The notes: a model not told the origin generated them from the letters alone. Positions 1 through 8,013 are shown, counted from the stretch's first letter. The stretch: 64,000 bases of DNA from UMGS172 sp045637775 (GCA_045637775.1 JAZUAC010000042.1:62001-126000); one strand, 5' to 3'. Numbers and translations: made by a program.

Positions 1-256
1 CGCGGTCAATGTCGAGATAAGCTTTCCATTTTTCTTCGTATTCGTTGAGTGTACAATCAAAAATCACAATCTCGGTTTCGGTTTTGTTTACACGTAGTTT
101 TCGCCCCAGAGCAATGCCTTCCCAAGAACCGTCCTCCAAAGCCTTCCAACGAAAAGCTTGACCGCAGTCAAAGGTTTCTTGCAACCCAAAGTGTTCAACA
201 CCCGAGATGTAAATATTACCGTTTTTTTCAACCGCTTTCGGAGAATACATATCCAT
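1..256 (-). CDS. 8-oxoguanine DNA glycosylase (OGG1-type), N-terminal part, cut by the window edge
   Basis: The reverse strand from ATG 256 encodes about 85 residues before the window ends. The segment FDCGQAFRW near residue 32 is the hallmark of the OGG N-terminal domain that precedes the helix-hairpin-helix glycosylase domain, which in such enzymes removes 8-oxoguanine from DNA. The catalytic Lys/Asp region would lie beyond position 1 and cannot be seen. A Shine-Dalgarno GTGAGGTG lies just upstream of ATG 256, which fixes the start over the internal Met at 250. The gene diverges from the small membrane protein at 568. Family assignment is good; exact substrate is inferred. Confidence 0.72.
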   Translation of the reverse strand, partial: MDMYSPKAVEKNGNIYISGVEHFGLQETFDCGQAFRWKALEDGSWEGIALGRKLRVNKTETEIVIFDCTLNEYEEKWKAYLDIDR

Positions 257-500
257 TCACCTCACTTAAATCTGTTTAAATTATATCGTATTTCGCATAA
301 CAAATCAATAACAAGTTGTCAAGCAATTTTTTCAATATTTACAATTTGTAGGGTTACATAAACCATCAAATTATGTAATACTGTGTCAAAAACCATGATG
401 AAATGAATAGTTTTTCGACTTATCCACAGAGTTATCCCCAAGTTTTATGTAAACCCCAAGTTACAAAACGTATTATTTTAAATAATTCCTAAAAATTCTC
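257..500. other. AT-rich intergenic region with two DnaA-box-like motifs
   Basis: No gene is visible between the divergent glycosylase start and the promoter at 501. The region holds a perfect DnaA-box consensus TTATCCACA at 420-428 and, 3 bases later, a near match TTATCCCCA at 432-440 in the same orientation. A TTTTTCGAC motif resembling one half of a Spo0A box lies immediately before them at 411-419. There is no dnaA, dnaN or parAB nearby, so an origin is not supported; local DnaA regulation or chance are both possible. Confidence 0.4.
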
Positions 501-528
501 TTGACAAGGTATGAAAGACAATTTATCT
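501..528 (+). promoter_or_regulatory. Sigma-A type promoter for the 568-858 gene
   Basis: TTGACA at 501-506 is followed after 16 bases by TTATCT at 523-528. Transcription would start about 30 bases before the ribosome-binding site of the small membrane protein. The TTGACA also forms an inverted repeat with TGTCAA at 528-533, which could be a regulator site. Confidence 0.5.
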
Positions 529-567
529 GTCAACGCTATTGTTAAAATAATGCGTTCGGAGGTTATT

Positions 568-858
568 ATGCTCAGAGGTGTTAATAAAAGAATAATCGAA
601 ATCAACGACACGGGAAGTGAGCTTTTTGAAAAAGCATTCTTCATTGTTAAAAACGATCAAAATTTAAGCGAAGCAACACTTGAAAATGAAGCTAACCGAA
701 TAATGCTGACCTATTTTAACCGTGAGTCACAGCAGCCTCATATGGGTTATCTGCGCTATCAGAACCTAAAAAAACAGCGCAGAATAGCAGCGATCATCAC
801 AATTACTGCCGTTTTGTTTGTATTGTCGGCAGTATCGGCATGTATTTATTTGTTTTGA
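568..858 (+). CDS. Small membrane protein of unknown function
   Basis: A 96-residue protein starting at ATG 568, chosen because GGAGG lies at 558-562; an earlier in-frame ATG at 511 has no Shine-Dalgarno and falls inside the promoter. The N-terminal 65 residues are charged and soluble (MLRGVNKRIIEINDTGSELF at the start). Residues from about 72 to the end form one hydrophobic segment preceded by KKQRR, so a single C-terminal membrane anchor with the N-terminus in the cytoplasm is likely. I do not recognise the family. It sits directly upstream of spoIIGA-sigE with its own promoter. Confidence 0.7.
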   Translation: MLRGVNKRIIEINDTGSELFEKAFFIVKNDQNLSEATLENEANRIMLTYFNRESQQPHMGYLRYQNLKKQRRIAAIITITAVLFVLSAVSACIYLF

Positions 859-904
859 AAATGATTTAAATTTATAACTAAAATATTTAAAATTTTCGGA
901 CCTA

Positions 905-940
905 TTGTGACATTTTTCGACCTACCCTAAAAAGTATAAT
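905..940 (+). promoter_or_regulatory. Candidate spoIIG promoter with Spo0A-like half site
   Basis: TTGTGA at 905-910 and TATAAT at 935-940 are separated by 24 bases. That is longer than a normal sigma-A spacing and recalls the B. subtilis spoIIG promoter, whose -35 and -10 are 22 bases apart and which needs Spo0A. Between them TTTTTCGAC (913-921) differs by one base from the reverse complement of the 0A box TGTCGAA. Assignment to Spo0A is inferred from this and from the downstream genes. Confidence 0.4.
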
Positions 941-962
941 AATTACTAAAGGGGTGTTGAGG

Positions 963-1820
963 TTGGAAATATATGTGGATGTTCTAGTTTTTATAAATAC
1001 GGTGGTGGATTATCTGTTGCTGTCAGCAACATCGTGTTTGTTAAAGTATAAAGTGCCGTTTGTCCGAAAGCTAATAGCAGCTTTTGTGTCGGCTTTGTTT
1101 TCGCTTTATATTTTTCTGCCGTCGCAAGGTTTTGTTATTGGACTGCTAATGCGCGCATTATCATCGTCGGTCACGGTTGCCGTTTGTTACAAGATAAAGC
1201 CTGTAAAGAGCTTTTTTAGGGCTTTGGCAGCGTTTTACACCGCGACATTCATATATTTCGGACTAATGGCAGGTCTTTGGATGCTGTTTGAACCCACACA
1301 AATGTCATTAAACAACGGAGTAGTATATTTTAATGTTTCACCGTTGATGTTGATAACACTGTCGTTTGTGTTTTATGTTGTGATTGTGTTGGTGAAAAAA
1401 CTAACCCAAAAATCGGATGAGTTTGCAAAACGGTGTGAGATAACATTGATATACGGGGATAAAACTATCAAACGGCGGGCTATGGTCGATTCGGGACATT
1501 CTTTGAGCGATATGTTTTCAGATAGCATTGTGTTGATAATTGACAGAGATACGTCAAAGGAATTATTCGGTGAAGTTCAAACCGTAAATATGTTAAAGCT
1601 TATACCGCCTGCCGATAGTGAAATTGCCGTAAAGTTTCGTATGATACCATTAAAAACCGTATCGGCCGAAAAGATAATGCCTGCCGTACGGCTTGATAAG
1701 GCTGTTATCGAAATAGGACTTAGAAATTTTAATCTACATAAACCCATAGCCGTTATCAGTGAGGGTAAGTTGTCAAATGAATACTCGGTCATAATCCCAC
1801 CCGAAGCAATAAATCTTTAA
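963..1820 (+). CDS. spoIIGA: Sporulation sigma-E factor processing peptidase SpoIIGA
   Basis: A membrane aspartic protease that processes pro-sigma-E at the sporulation septum. Five hydrophobic segments fill roughly residues 3-155, and a C-terminal soluble domain carries the aspartic-protease motif MVDSGHSL, with the presumed catalytic Asp near residue 176 (codon 1488-1490). B. subtilis has D-T-G-N here, so DSGH is a modest variation. I chose TTG 963 (MEIYVDVLVFIN) because AAAGGGG at 948-954 is well spaced and family members begin at this point; GTG 954 and TTG 957 are alternatives. About 285 residues, near the usual length. sigE follows after 12 bases, the standard pairing. Confidence 0.93.
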   Translation: MEIYVDVLVFINTVVDYLLLSATSCLLKYKVPFVRKLIAAFVSALFSLYIFLPSQGFVIGLLMRALSSSVTVAVCYKIKPVKSFFRALAAFYTATFIYFGLMAGLWMLFEPTQMSLNNGVVYFNVSPLMLITLSFVFYVVIVLVKKLTQKSDEFAKRCEITLIYGDKTIKRRAMVDSGHSLSDMFSDSIVLIIDRDTSKELFGEVQTVNMLKLIPPADSEIAVKFRMIPLKTVSAEKIMPAVRLDKAVIEIGLRNFNLHKPIAVISEGKLSNEYSVIIPPEAINL

Positions 1821-1832
1821 AGGAGCATTTTT

Positions 1833-2555
1833 ATGAAGATAATCAGTACCAAGTTGAGTGTGATAATACGAAATCTTTTGAAAAAACTGGGTCTTATAAA
1901 TTCAAGCTATTACATAAATGGACCCGAGACTTTACCCGAACCTTTGACACCCCAAGAAGAGGCAGAAATGCTTTCGCTTTTGTCAACCGAAAAGATGTGC
2001 TATGCGAGAGAAAGGCTTATAGTACATAACCTTCGACTTGTGGTGTATATAGCACGGAAATTCGACGCTGCGGGAGCTTCGGTAGAGGACCTTATTTCAA
2101 TAGGGACAATAGGGCTTATAAAGGCGGTCAACACCTTTTGTCCCGAGCGTAATATCAAGCTTGCAACCTATGCATCAAGGTGCATAGAGAACGAAATTTT
2201 GATGTATATGCGAAAGTCCACTGTGTTGAAGACCGAAATATCAATTGATGAACCGCTGAATGTCGATTGGGACGGTAACGAGCTTTTGCTATCGGATGTT
2301 TTGGGCAGCGACGGTAACGAGGTTGGCGGCAGGGTAGAGCAAGAGGATGAAAAACGGTTACTTAATTTGCAGATACAAAAGCTTGACGACCGCGAACGCG
2401 AAATAATGAATATGAGATTCGGCTTGGGCGGTGAAACCGAGCACACACAAAAGCAGGTTGCCGATTTATTAGGTATATCGCAGTCCTACATATCACGCCT
2501 TGAAAAACGCATTATTGCAAGGCTGAAAAAGGAAATGGAAAAGACCTACATATAA
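1833..2555 (+). CDS. sigE: RNA polymerase sporulation sigma factor sigma-E (pro-sigma-E)
   Basis: A 240-residue sigma-70 family factor that directs mother-cell transcription after septation. The first 27 or so residues form an amphipathic pro-sequence (KLSVIIRNLLKKLGL), removed by SpoIIGA. Region 2 is highly recognisable: LVVYIARKFDAAG, then EDLISIGTIGLIKAVNTF and LATYASRCIENEILMY. DEPLNVDWDGNELLLSDVLG is the sigma-E-specific segment, and region 4 ends with the helix-turn-helix VADLLGISQSYISRLEKRI. Shine-Dalgarno AAGGAGC is at 1820-1826. It is cotranscribed with spoIIGA and ends at a hairpin. sigG, which often follows, is absent here. Confidence 0.96.
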   Translation: MKIISTKLSVIIRNLLKKLGLINSSYYINGPETLPEPLTPQEEAEMLSLLSTEKMCYARERLIVHNLRLVVYIARKFDAAGASVEDLISIGTIGLIKAVNTFCPERNIKLATYASRCIENEILMYMRKSTVLKTEISIDEPLNVDWDGNELLLSDVLGSDGNEVGGRVEQEDEKRLLNLQIQKLDDREREIMNMRFGLGGETEHTQKQVADLLGISQSYISRLEKRIIARLKKEMEKTYI

Positions 2556-2558
2556 ATA

Positions 2559-2584
2559 AAAGCCACCGAAAACTCGGTGGCTTT
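2559..2584. terminator. Bidirectional intrinsic terminator between sigE and the amidase gene
   Basis: AAAGCCACCGA at 2559-2569 pairs with TCGGTGGCTTT at 2574-2584 around a four-base loop. It separates convergent genes. The T-rich tail is better on the minus strand, so it fits the amidase operon best. Confidence 0.8.
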
Positions 2585-2589
2585 GAAAA

Positions 2590-5500
2590 TTATTGAACCG
2601 ATTTAAAGTAGTCTACAATACCTTGAGTCAGTGCCTTGGCGCATTCATTGTTAAAGTCGTCACGAATCATATCGGAATACTCGTCGGCATTGGTTATAAA
2701 ACCGTTTTCGGTGAGCACAACGGGACAGTCGGTCTGGCGGCAGGTGTAGAAATAATGCCATTTTACACCGCTCCATTTACTGACCTCATAAAGCTCGGCT
2801 TTTTCGGTTGCATTGTATATCATTTTAGCCGCATCGGATGAGAAGGCATTAAAATGATAAGAGTTAAAGGCACGCGGTGCAGAAGAATCGGATGCATTTC
2901 GGTGGATTGCAATGCAATAGTCAGCCTTAACATCGCGCAAAAGCTTCATTCGCTCATCGGACGAGGGATTAGAGTCATTGTCATACCTCGTCATATATAC
3001 GGTAGCACCGATAGCCTCGAGTTCGGCTTTGAGTTTTTGAGCCAAAATAAGGTTGAGCTGTGATTCGTTGTAGCTGCCATGGCTTCCGACAGCGCCGACA
3101 TCATTGCCTCCGTGACCGACATCAATAGCAACCACAATACCGTCAAGTCGGTGACCGTAGATGTTAGTATCGGTTTCGGTTATCTTGGCAGGGTTAAGGA
3201 ACGAGAACACAAGCTGACCCTGTTCATTATATTCCGCACTCCAACCGTAGAATTTACCGGTGTTTTTGAGGTGCAAACGCAAGGTGTAGTCCGATTCGTT
3301 CTTAATCCACTCGGCACTCTTGAAAACGGGGTCGCTTTCGGGGATAACCACATCACCTGCAACAAGTGTGGTATAACAGAAGTTTATATCAATATAAGAG
3401 TAGTTTGCAGATTCAATGGTGTAATCGCGGTTGGCAGAACTTTCGTTCTTGTATTTTTGCTCTTTGAGTTCAAAGCGGAACGGCGCTTTCCACAAGGTGT
3501 TGAGTGTTAGCAAGGTGTGTCTTCCTGTGTTGGTTACGCCGTCGACACCGATTGTGTTATGGTCAGGCAAGGTGCCTTTGTAGATGTTAAGAGTGGGTAT
3601 TCCTTTGGAGGTGGTTTTATAAACCATGTTGCCGTAACGCAATATCTTCATATTTCCGCCGCTTGAAACAACATCACCATAGGAACAGTAGTCCACAGTG
3701 CCTTTGGGCAGATAACTGTTTGTAGGTCTTGAATAGTCGCTGTCATCGGTCGAGCTGAATGTTTCTGCCTGCCAATTTATAATTTCTGCGATATCGGTGC
3801 TTGGTACCCAGGTGTATTTGCCGTTAGCAGGCTTTACCCAAGGTGTACCGCCTGTGGGTGCAGGATGACCCGAAACGGTAGCAGACGAGTTGTTTTCAGA
3901 TGAGCTTCCATCGGAGGAAGAACCGTTTGAACTTTCCGAAGAACTCTCGGATGATGAATTTTGTGATGAAGATTCTTGTGATGATGAATCAACAGAATTG
4001 TTTGAAGAACTTTCAGATGAAGTTGCACCGCTCGACGGCGTGCTTGAAGGTGTAACTACACTTGAAGACGGCGTGCTTGAGGTAGAAGTCTCGGAAGACG
4101 AAACTTCGGGTTGTTCGGATTTAAGGATAACAATGTTCCCGCCGTGCTTTGTCTCTTCGCCAAACTCAGAATATGCAATAAAGCTTATTTTACCCATTGT
4201 AAGGTCACTGTCTGGTGCATCGGGAAGATTGATTCTACCTGAGTAGTTGCTGTATTCGGTGGGCTTGCCGCTTTCGTCAAGTATCGGTTCCTCAGATAAC
4301 TTAACCTCATACTCGCCCAAGGTTGCCAAAACCTTACTGTTTGACAAAGCAACACACTTAACCAAAAGTATCGACTGACTGGGTAGTGTCTGTTTTTTTG
4401 TGGGCGAAATTTCTTTGATTATTGTACGTTGATAGGTTATCTTAAAGGTTTCGCTGACACCCTTATGCTGTACCTCAAAGGTGTTCAAACCGTCTTTAAG
4501 CTCAAGGTCAACCGAGAAAAATCCAAGTTCTGACCTTTCCACATCCACACCGTTTAATGTCAGTTTAAACTCGGGGTCTGAAGCACCCGACAAGAGTACC
4601 GTTTTGTTACTTGTTGTAAAGGTTTTATTTTCAGGCTTAGTTATGGCAAGCTCACGAAGTATGTAACTGTCGGTCAGCAAATGAGCGAGATATTTTTTTA
4701 CAGCATCGCGGCTTTCGGTCTTGTCATTCTTAAACTCACGCCAACCGTCAATGGTAAAACCTGTAACATTGAGTGTATCAAGAGCTTTTAACTGATGCAG
4801 GATCTGGTCGGTTTGCTCCCAACCTTTTTCACCGCTGCCTATTTTCGAGTAATCGAGTTTGCAGAAAATAGAGGCACTTTCACCTATTTTAGTGCGCCAA
4901 CCCTCAAAATATGTCATAAAGCTGACATCATCAGATTCGGTTGAAAACGGATTAAAAACCGTTATAAAATCAGCAATGTTTTGTTCAATAAGAGATGATA
5001 TATTAAACACCGCATCGGTCGGCAGGGTTGATTCGTTGATTTCAAAGCCGGTGAACAGAGTTGCATCTGCCTTGGCGACTGCTAAATAAAGTCTCTTTGC
5101 GGTTTCATCAAATAAATTGTTGATGCTTTCAACTTCAGCAGAAACCTCGTCGGGAATGATGTAGCAATTCTTTATCAGCACCGAATCAGAGTAATTGCCA
5201 ATAGCTTCACTTGACAAAACAGAGCAAACTCGGTCAATATCATTTTGTGTGGTCAATCCGTTTTGGCTAATCGCCCTCACATCAACCGCGGTTATAACCT
5301 TAATGCCTTGGCGTTTTGCATATTTGTAAAATTCCTTCAAAAGGTCGCCGTAAGGAGCTTCAAAACCGTCAACAGGGAACAATAGACCGCCTTTGAAATT
5401 AACAGTCAATTCAATAGCGTTAAACCCGTCGTTCTTAATTGTATCAATAGCAGTCTTGGAGCGTTCGACTGCATCCTCCGGCGATACTTCATCGAGCAGG

Positions 5501-5748
5501 AAATCTTCACCCGGGCAAAGTGAAATACTTTTAAAATTATTGAAAATCAGTTTTTCAACAATTTCCGCAGTGTCGTCTTTGTTTTCTGAAGGCGTCGATG
5601 TAGTTTGTGTCGGTGTTTCGTTTGGGGTGTCACTGTTCAAAACAGCAAAAAGACCAACCGCCGCCGAGGAAATCACAATAGTGACAACCAACAGTATTGG
5701 AATTATTACTTTCAGATATTTTCTAGTCCTTAAATTTTGTTTTTCCAT
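2590..5748 (-). CDS. Membrane-anchored N-acetylmuramoyl-L-alanine amidase with N-terminal GHL10-like barrel
   Basis: A 1052-residue envelope protein. Residues 13-38 form a membrane anchor. Residues about 65-370 resemble a glycosyl-hydrolase-like TIM barrel (NDGFNAIELTVNFKGG, then KRQGIKVITAVDVR). An Ig-like stretch follows to about 545, then a Ser/Thr-rich low-complexity linker (about 550-640), an unassigned region (665-860), and a C-terminal Amidase_3 domain from about 866. The amidase zinc ligands and catalytic residues are all visible: DVGHGGNDVGAVG, NESQLNL, IAIHRNAS and TENGFITN. It should cleave the amide between muramic acid and the stem peptide outside the membrane. It follows the GHL10 gene by 17 bases in one operon. 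Amidase assignment is sure; the barrel's activity is inferred. Confidence 0.88.
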   Translation of the reverse strand: MEKQNLRTRKYLKVIIPILLVVTIVISSAAVGLFAVLNSDTPNETPTQTTSTPSENKDDTAEIVEKLIFNNFKSISLCPGEDFLLDEVSPEDAVERSKTAIDTIKNDGFNAIELTVNFKGGLLFPVDGFEAPYGDLLKEFYKYAKRQGIKVITAVDVRAISQNGLTTQNDIDRVCSVLSSEAIGNYSDSVLIKNCYIIPDEVSAEVESINNLFDETAKRLYLAVAKADATLFTGFEINESTLPTDAVFNISSLIEQNIADFITVFNPFSTESDDVSFMTYFEGWRTKIGESASIFCKLDYSKIGSGEKGWEQTDQILHQLKALDTLNVTGFTIDGWREFKNDKTESRDAVKKYLAHLLTDSYILRELAITKPENKTFTTSNKTVLLSGASDPEFKLTLNGVDVERSELGFFSVDLELKDGLNTFEVQHKGVSETFKITYQRTIIKEISPTKKQTLPSQSILLVKCVALSNSKVLATLGEYEVKLSEEPILDESGKPTEYSNYSGRINLPDAPDSDLTMGKISFIAYSEFGEETKHGGNIVILKSEQPEVSSSETSTSSTPSSSVVTPSSTPSSGATSSESSSNNSVDSSSQESSSQNSSSESSSESSNGSSSDGSSSENNSSATVSGHPAPTGGTPWVKPANGKYTWVPSTDIAEIINWQAETFSSTDDSDYSRPTNSYLPKGTVDYCSYGDVVSSGGNMKILRYGNMVYKTTSKGIPTLNIYKGTLPDHNTIGVDGVTNTGRHTLLTLNTLWKAPFRFELKEQKYKNESSANRDYTIESANYSYIDINFCYTTLVAGDVVIPESDPVFKSAEWIKNESDYTLRLHLKNTGKFYGWSAEYNEQGQLVFSFLNPAKITETDTNIYGHRLDGIVVAIDVGHGGNDVGAVGSHGSYNESQLNLILAQKLKAELEAIGATVYMTRYDNDSNPSSDERMKLLRDVKADYCIAIHRNASDSSAPRAFNSYHFNAFSSDAAKMIYNATEKAELYEVSKWSGVKWHYFYTCRQTDCPVVLTENGFITNADEYSDMIRDDFNNECAKALTQGIVDYFKSVQ

Positions 5749-5765
5749 TTATTACTCCTAGTAGG

Positions 5766-7256
5766 TTAGGGTTTTAATACATCTTTTAAATTTTCTCTTT
5801 GTGCGGTGGTCAATTCATCTTCAGCCATTATGGTCGAATAATTAAATATTATCACACCATTACATCCGATTTTGTCCGCATCAACAGCTTGGCGTGCCAA
5901 AATATCGTCAACCGTTGTCCATTCACCGCTTTCCATGTCGGCAGACGGGTCACCGATTTTGTATGCCGCAAGACCAATGTATATTTTCACATTTTCGTGT
6001 CTGGGCATAGACATCCAAAGATCCAACAGATAATCATACTTAATGCTGTCGTTGGGGTAATTATATCCAAAGTATAGCTGCGGTGCAATATAATCAATGT
6101 ACCCCGAAGTGCTCATCCACTTTTTTAGGTCGGCGTATTTGTTTTGGTAGTTTGTATCGCTATTGTCAGTGGAAATGTTATACGCAGGGCTGACACCAAA
6201 GCTAACTGCTGCATCGATTTCTTTGACGGTACGGTATATGCCCGAAACAAGAGTGTTTACGTTGTTCCGACGCCAATCACCCAACGAAAGCTTACCGCCG
6301 TTTGCAACATACTTATCATATTCAGGTTTGTCAAACTCATCGCCCACAGGTGTAGTCGAGGGGTAAAAATAATCGTCAATATGTATTCCGTCAACATCAT
6401 AGTTTTCAACTATCTCTCGGACACCGTTGAGTATCAAAGCCTGAACTTCGGGAATTGATGGGTTAAAATAGAGCCTATTTTCCCATGTAAGAACGTATCT
6501 ATCGTTTTCAGAATTGTCGTCGGTTAGCCATTTTTTGGCTATATGATCATCCGAAAGGGTTAAATGATCAGCAGTTCCAAGCGTTACGCGGTATGGGTTT
6601 AACCATGCGTGAATCTGCAGCCCTCTCTCGTGAGCCGCTTTGACCATATAGTCCAAAGCATCGTATCCGGGGTCGACACCTTGAGTGCCGCTTAAAACCG
6701 AACTGTGCGGGAAATATTTTGAGTAATAAAGTGCATCGGCAAAGGGACGAACCTGAACAATTACCGCGTCGCAACCAAGTGTTGTTGCATCGTCAAACAT
6801 TTTGTTTATGCTTTGTTTAAAAGCGGCTGCATCTTTACCGACAAAATTCAAATCTTCAAATGAATACCACATAGCGTTCTTAAAGCTTTTGACTATGGGT
6901 TTGGTATCATTTGACGAACCGTTTTGTGAGGAGTTTTCATTACTCGAAGTTCCGCTTTCAAGAGAACCGTTTCCGGAAGCGGTAATGTCTGAGTTTGTTA
7001 GCGAAGAGGTTATGTCGGACGAAAAAGAAGGTGCAGAAGTAGTTGAGTCAGATGAAGTTATTTCTGAAAAAATACTGCTGTCAGAAACATTAGCGGTGTC
7101 CGATGCTGAATCTTTGTAAGCAGTGAACGAGGTTTTTCCGTCCTTTAAAAGAATAACACAAAAAATCAGTGAAAAGGAATATACAACAGCGACTGTAAGA
7201 GCTATTAGTATAACCGTTGATTTTTTTAAGCTTAACTTTTCGTTTATATCGGTCAC
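5766..7256 (-). CDS. GHL10 (DUF187) family glycosyl-hydrolase-like protein, membrane anchored
   Basis: A 496-residue protein related to B. subtilis YngK. Residues 14-36 form a membrane anchor; about 40-130 is a Ser/Thr/Asn-rich linker; about 128 to the end is the GHL10 TIM barrel. Typical segments are GCDAVIVQVRPFADALYYS, GLQIHAWLNPYRV, VDGIHIDDYFYP and YIDYIAPQLYFG, with acidic residues in the usual barrel positions. The substrate is presumed to be a wall or extracellular glycan and is not known. The start is GTG at 7256; its GAGGTG Shine-Dalgarno lies unusually close, so the exact start is uncertain. First gene of the two-gene minus-strand operon. Confidence 0.87.
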   Translation of the reverse strand: MTDINEKLSLKKSTVILIALTVAVVYSFSLIFCVILLKDGKTSFTAYKDSASDTANVSDSSIFSEITSSDSTTSAPSFSSDITSSLTNSDITASGNGSLESGTSSNENSSQNGSSNDTKPIVKSFKNAMWYSFEDLNFVGKDAAAFKQSINKMFDDATTLGCDAVIVQVRPFADALYYSKYFPHSSVLSGTQGVDPGYDALDYMVKAAHERGLQIHAWLNPYRVTLGTADHLTLSDDHIAKKWLTDDNSENDRYVLTWENRLYFNPSIPEVQALILNGVREIVENYDVDGIHIDDYFYPSTTPVGDEFDKPEYDKYVANGGKLSLGDWRRNNVNTLVSGIYRTVKEIDAAVSFGVSPAYNISTDNSDTNYQNKYADLKKWMSTSGYIDYIAPQLYFGYNYPNDSIKYDYLLDLWMSMPRHENVKIYIGLAAYKIGDPSADMESGEWTTVDDILARQAVDADKIGCNGVIIFNYSTIMAEDELTTAQRENLKDVLKP

Positions 7257-7270
7257 CTCACAATATGTAG

Positions 7271-7299
7271 TTGAATTATTTATTATATTATACTATAAT
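7271..7299 (+). promoter_or_regulatory. Sigma-A type promoter for the DUF1294 gene
   Basis: TTGAAT at 7271-7276 and TATAAT at 7294-7299 with a 17-base spacer. It overlaps the oppositely directed promoter at 7287-7315. Confidence 0.55.
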
Positions 7300-7315
7300 A
7301 TAGTGGAAATAACAA
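7287..7315 (-). promoter_or_regulatory. Sigma-A type promoter for the GHL10-amidase operon
   Basis: On the minus strand TTGTTA (7315-7310) and TATAAT (7292-7287) are 17 bases apart. Its -10 lies within the spacer of the divergent promoter, so the two probably cannot be occupied at once. Confidence 0.5.
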
Positions 7316-7343
7316 CAATTATTTATGTAAAGTTGGGGATAAA

Positions 7344-7619
7344 ATGACGCATTTTGAAGTGATTTTTTTGGTATATTTGGGAGTCATTTCCTTGGCATCC
7401 ATATTTTTGACTGCCTTGGATAAATCTAAGGCAAAAAATCACCGTTATCGCATACCTGAAGCAACCTTGTTTTTGTTTGCTGCTTTGGGTGGAAGCATTG
7501 CTATGTACATAACCATGTTTGTTGTGCATCACAAAACAAAAAAACTGCATTTCCTTCTGGGAATACCGTTGATTTTCTTGTTACAGTGTGTTTGCGTGTA
7601 TGCTGTTTATGCGAAATAG
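7344..7619 (+). CDS. DUF1294 family membrane protein
   Basis: A 91-residue integral membrane protein with three hydrophobic segments (about 5-25, 47-64, 71-88). The DUF1294 signature is clear: DKSKAKNHRYRIPEATL, then ALGGSIAMY and HHKTKKLHFLLGIPL. The function of this family is unknown. The start at ATG 7344 is supported by TTGGGGA just upstream and by its own promoter. It stands alone; the next gene is under riboswitch control. Confidence 0.85.
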   Translation: MTHFEVIFLVYLGVISLASIFLTALDKSKAKNHRYRIPEATLFLFAALGGSIAMYITMFVVHHKTKKLHFLLGIPLIFLLQCVCVYAVYAK

Positions 7620-7722
7620 TAGGGGAGGATATTATCCTCATGTGTTAATGAATTATTATTAATTATTCATTTTCTATTGACATCGGTTATGTTTGGGAAT
7701 ATAATATACGGGTAAATTAAAT

Positions 7723-7851
7723 ACTGTCTTCGGGGCGGGGTGAGATTCCCCACCGGCGGTAAAAGGCTAAGCCTTCAAGCCCGCGAGCGTGAAAATGCTG
7801 ATTTGGTGAGATTCCAAAGCCGACGGTCAGAGTCCGGATGAAAGAAGATAC
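7723..7851 (+). promoter_or_regulatory. FMN riboswitch (RFN element)
   Basis: The conserved core is present in order: TCTTCGGGGCGGGGTGAGAT, CCCCACCGGCGGT, AGCCCGCGAGCG, TTTGGTGAGATTCC, GCCGACGGTC and AGTCCGGATGAAAGAAGATA, closing helix P1 with the first segment. An intrinsic terminator follows about 30 bases later and the riboflavin transporter ribU comes next. Binding of FMN should favour termination and so switch off riboflavin uptake. Confidence 0.95.
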
Positions 7852-7880
7852 ATAAAGCACTTATATTGTGTTATATTGTT

Positions 7881-7909
7881 CCGCCTTGATTTTTTTCAAG
7901 GCGGTTTTT
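7881..7909 (+). terminator. Attenuator terminator of the FMN riboswitch
   Basis: CCGCCTTGA at 7881-7889 pairs with TCAAGGCGG at 7896-7904, followed by TTTTTATTTG. This is the expression platform between the FMN aptamer and ribU. Confidence 0.9.
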
Positions 7910-7912
7910 ATT

Positions 7913-7962
7913 TGCCTTCCCCTCAAAGGGGAAGGTGTCTGCGAAGCAGACGGATGAGGTGT
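7913..7962. repeat. Clostridial palindromic repeat element
   Basis: Two adjacent hairpins, CCTTCCCCTCAAAGGGGAAGG and GTCTGCGAAGCAGAC, are followed by GGATGAGGTG. This arrangement resembles dispersed intergenic repeats I know from gut Clostridia. Only one clear copy occurs in the window, between the attenuator and ribU. Confidence 0.55.
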
Positions 7963-8013
7963 GGGTTATTCCTCAGTTTCAAAATCTTACAATGAACTTT
8001 CGGAGTGATTCTT

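Noticed and set aside
257..560. Possible chromosome origin because of DnaA-box-like motifs
   Set aside because: Only two boxes, no dnaA-dnaN neighbourhood and no AT-rich unwinding repeats of the usual type.
3890..4246. Acidic plus-strand frame rich in Glu, Asp and Ser
   Set aside because: It is the reverse reading of the Ser-rich linker of the amidase gene, so the low complexity is an artefact.
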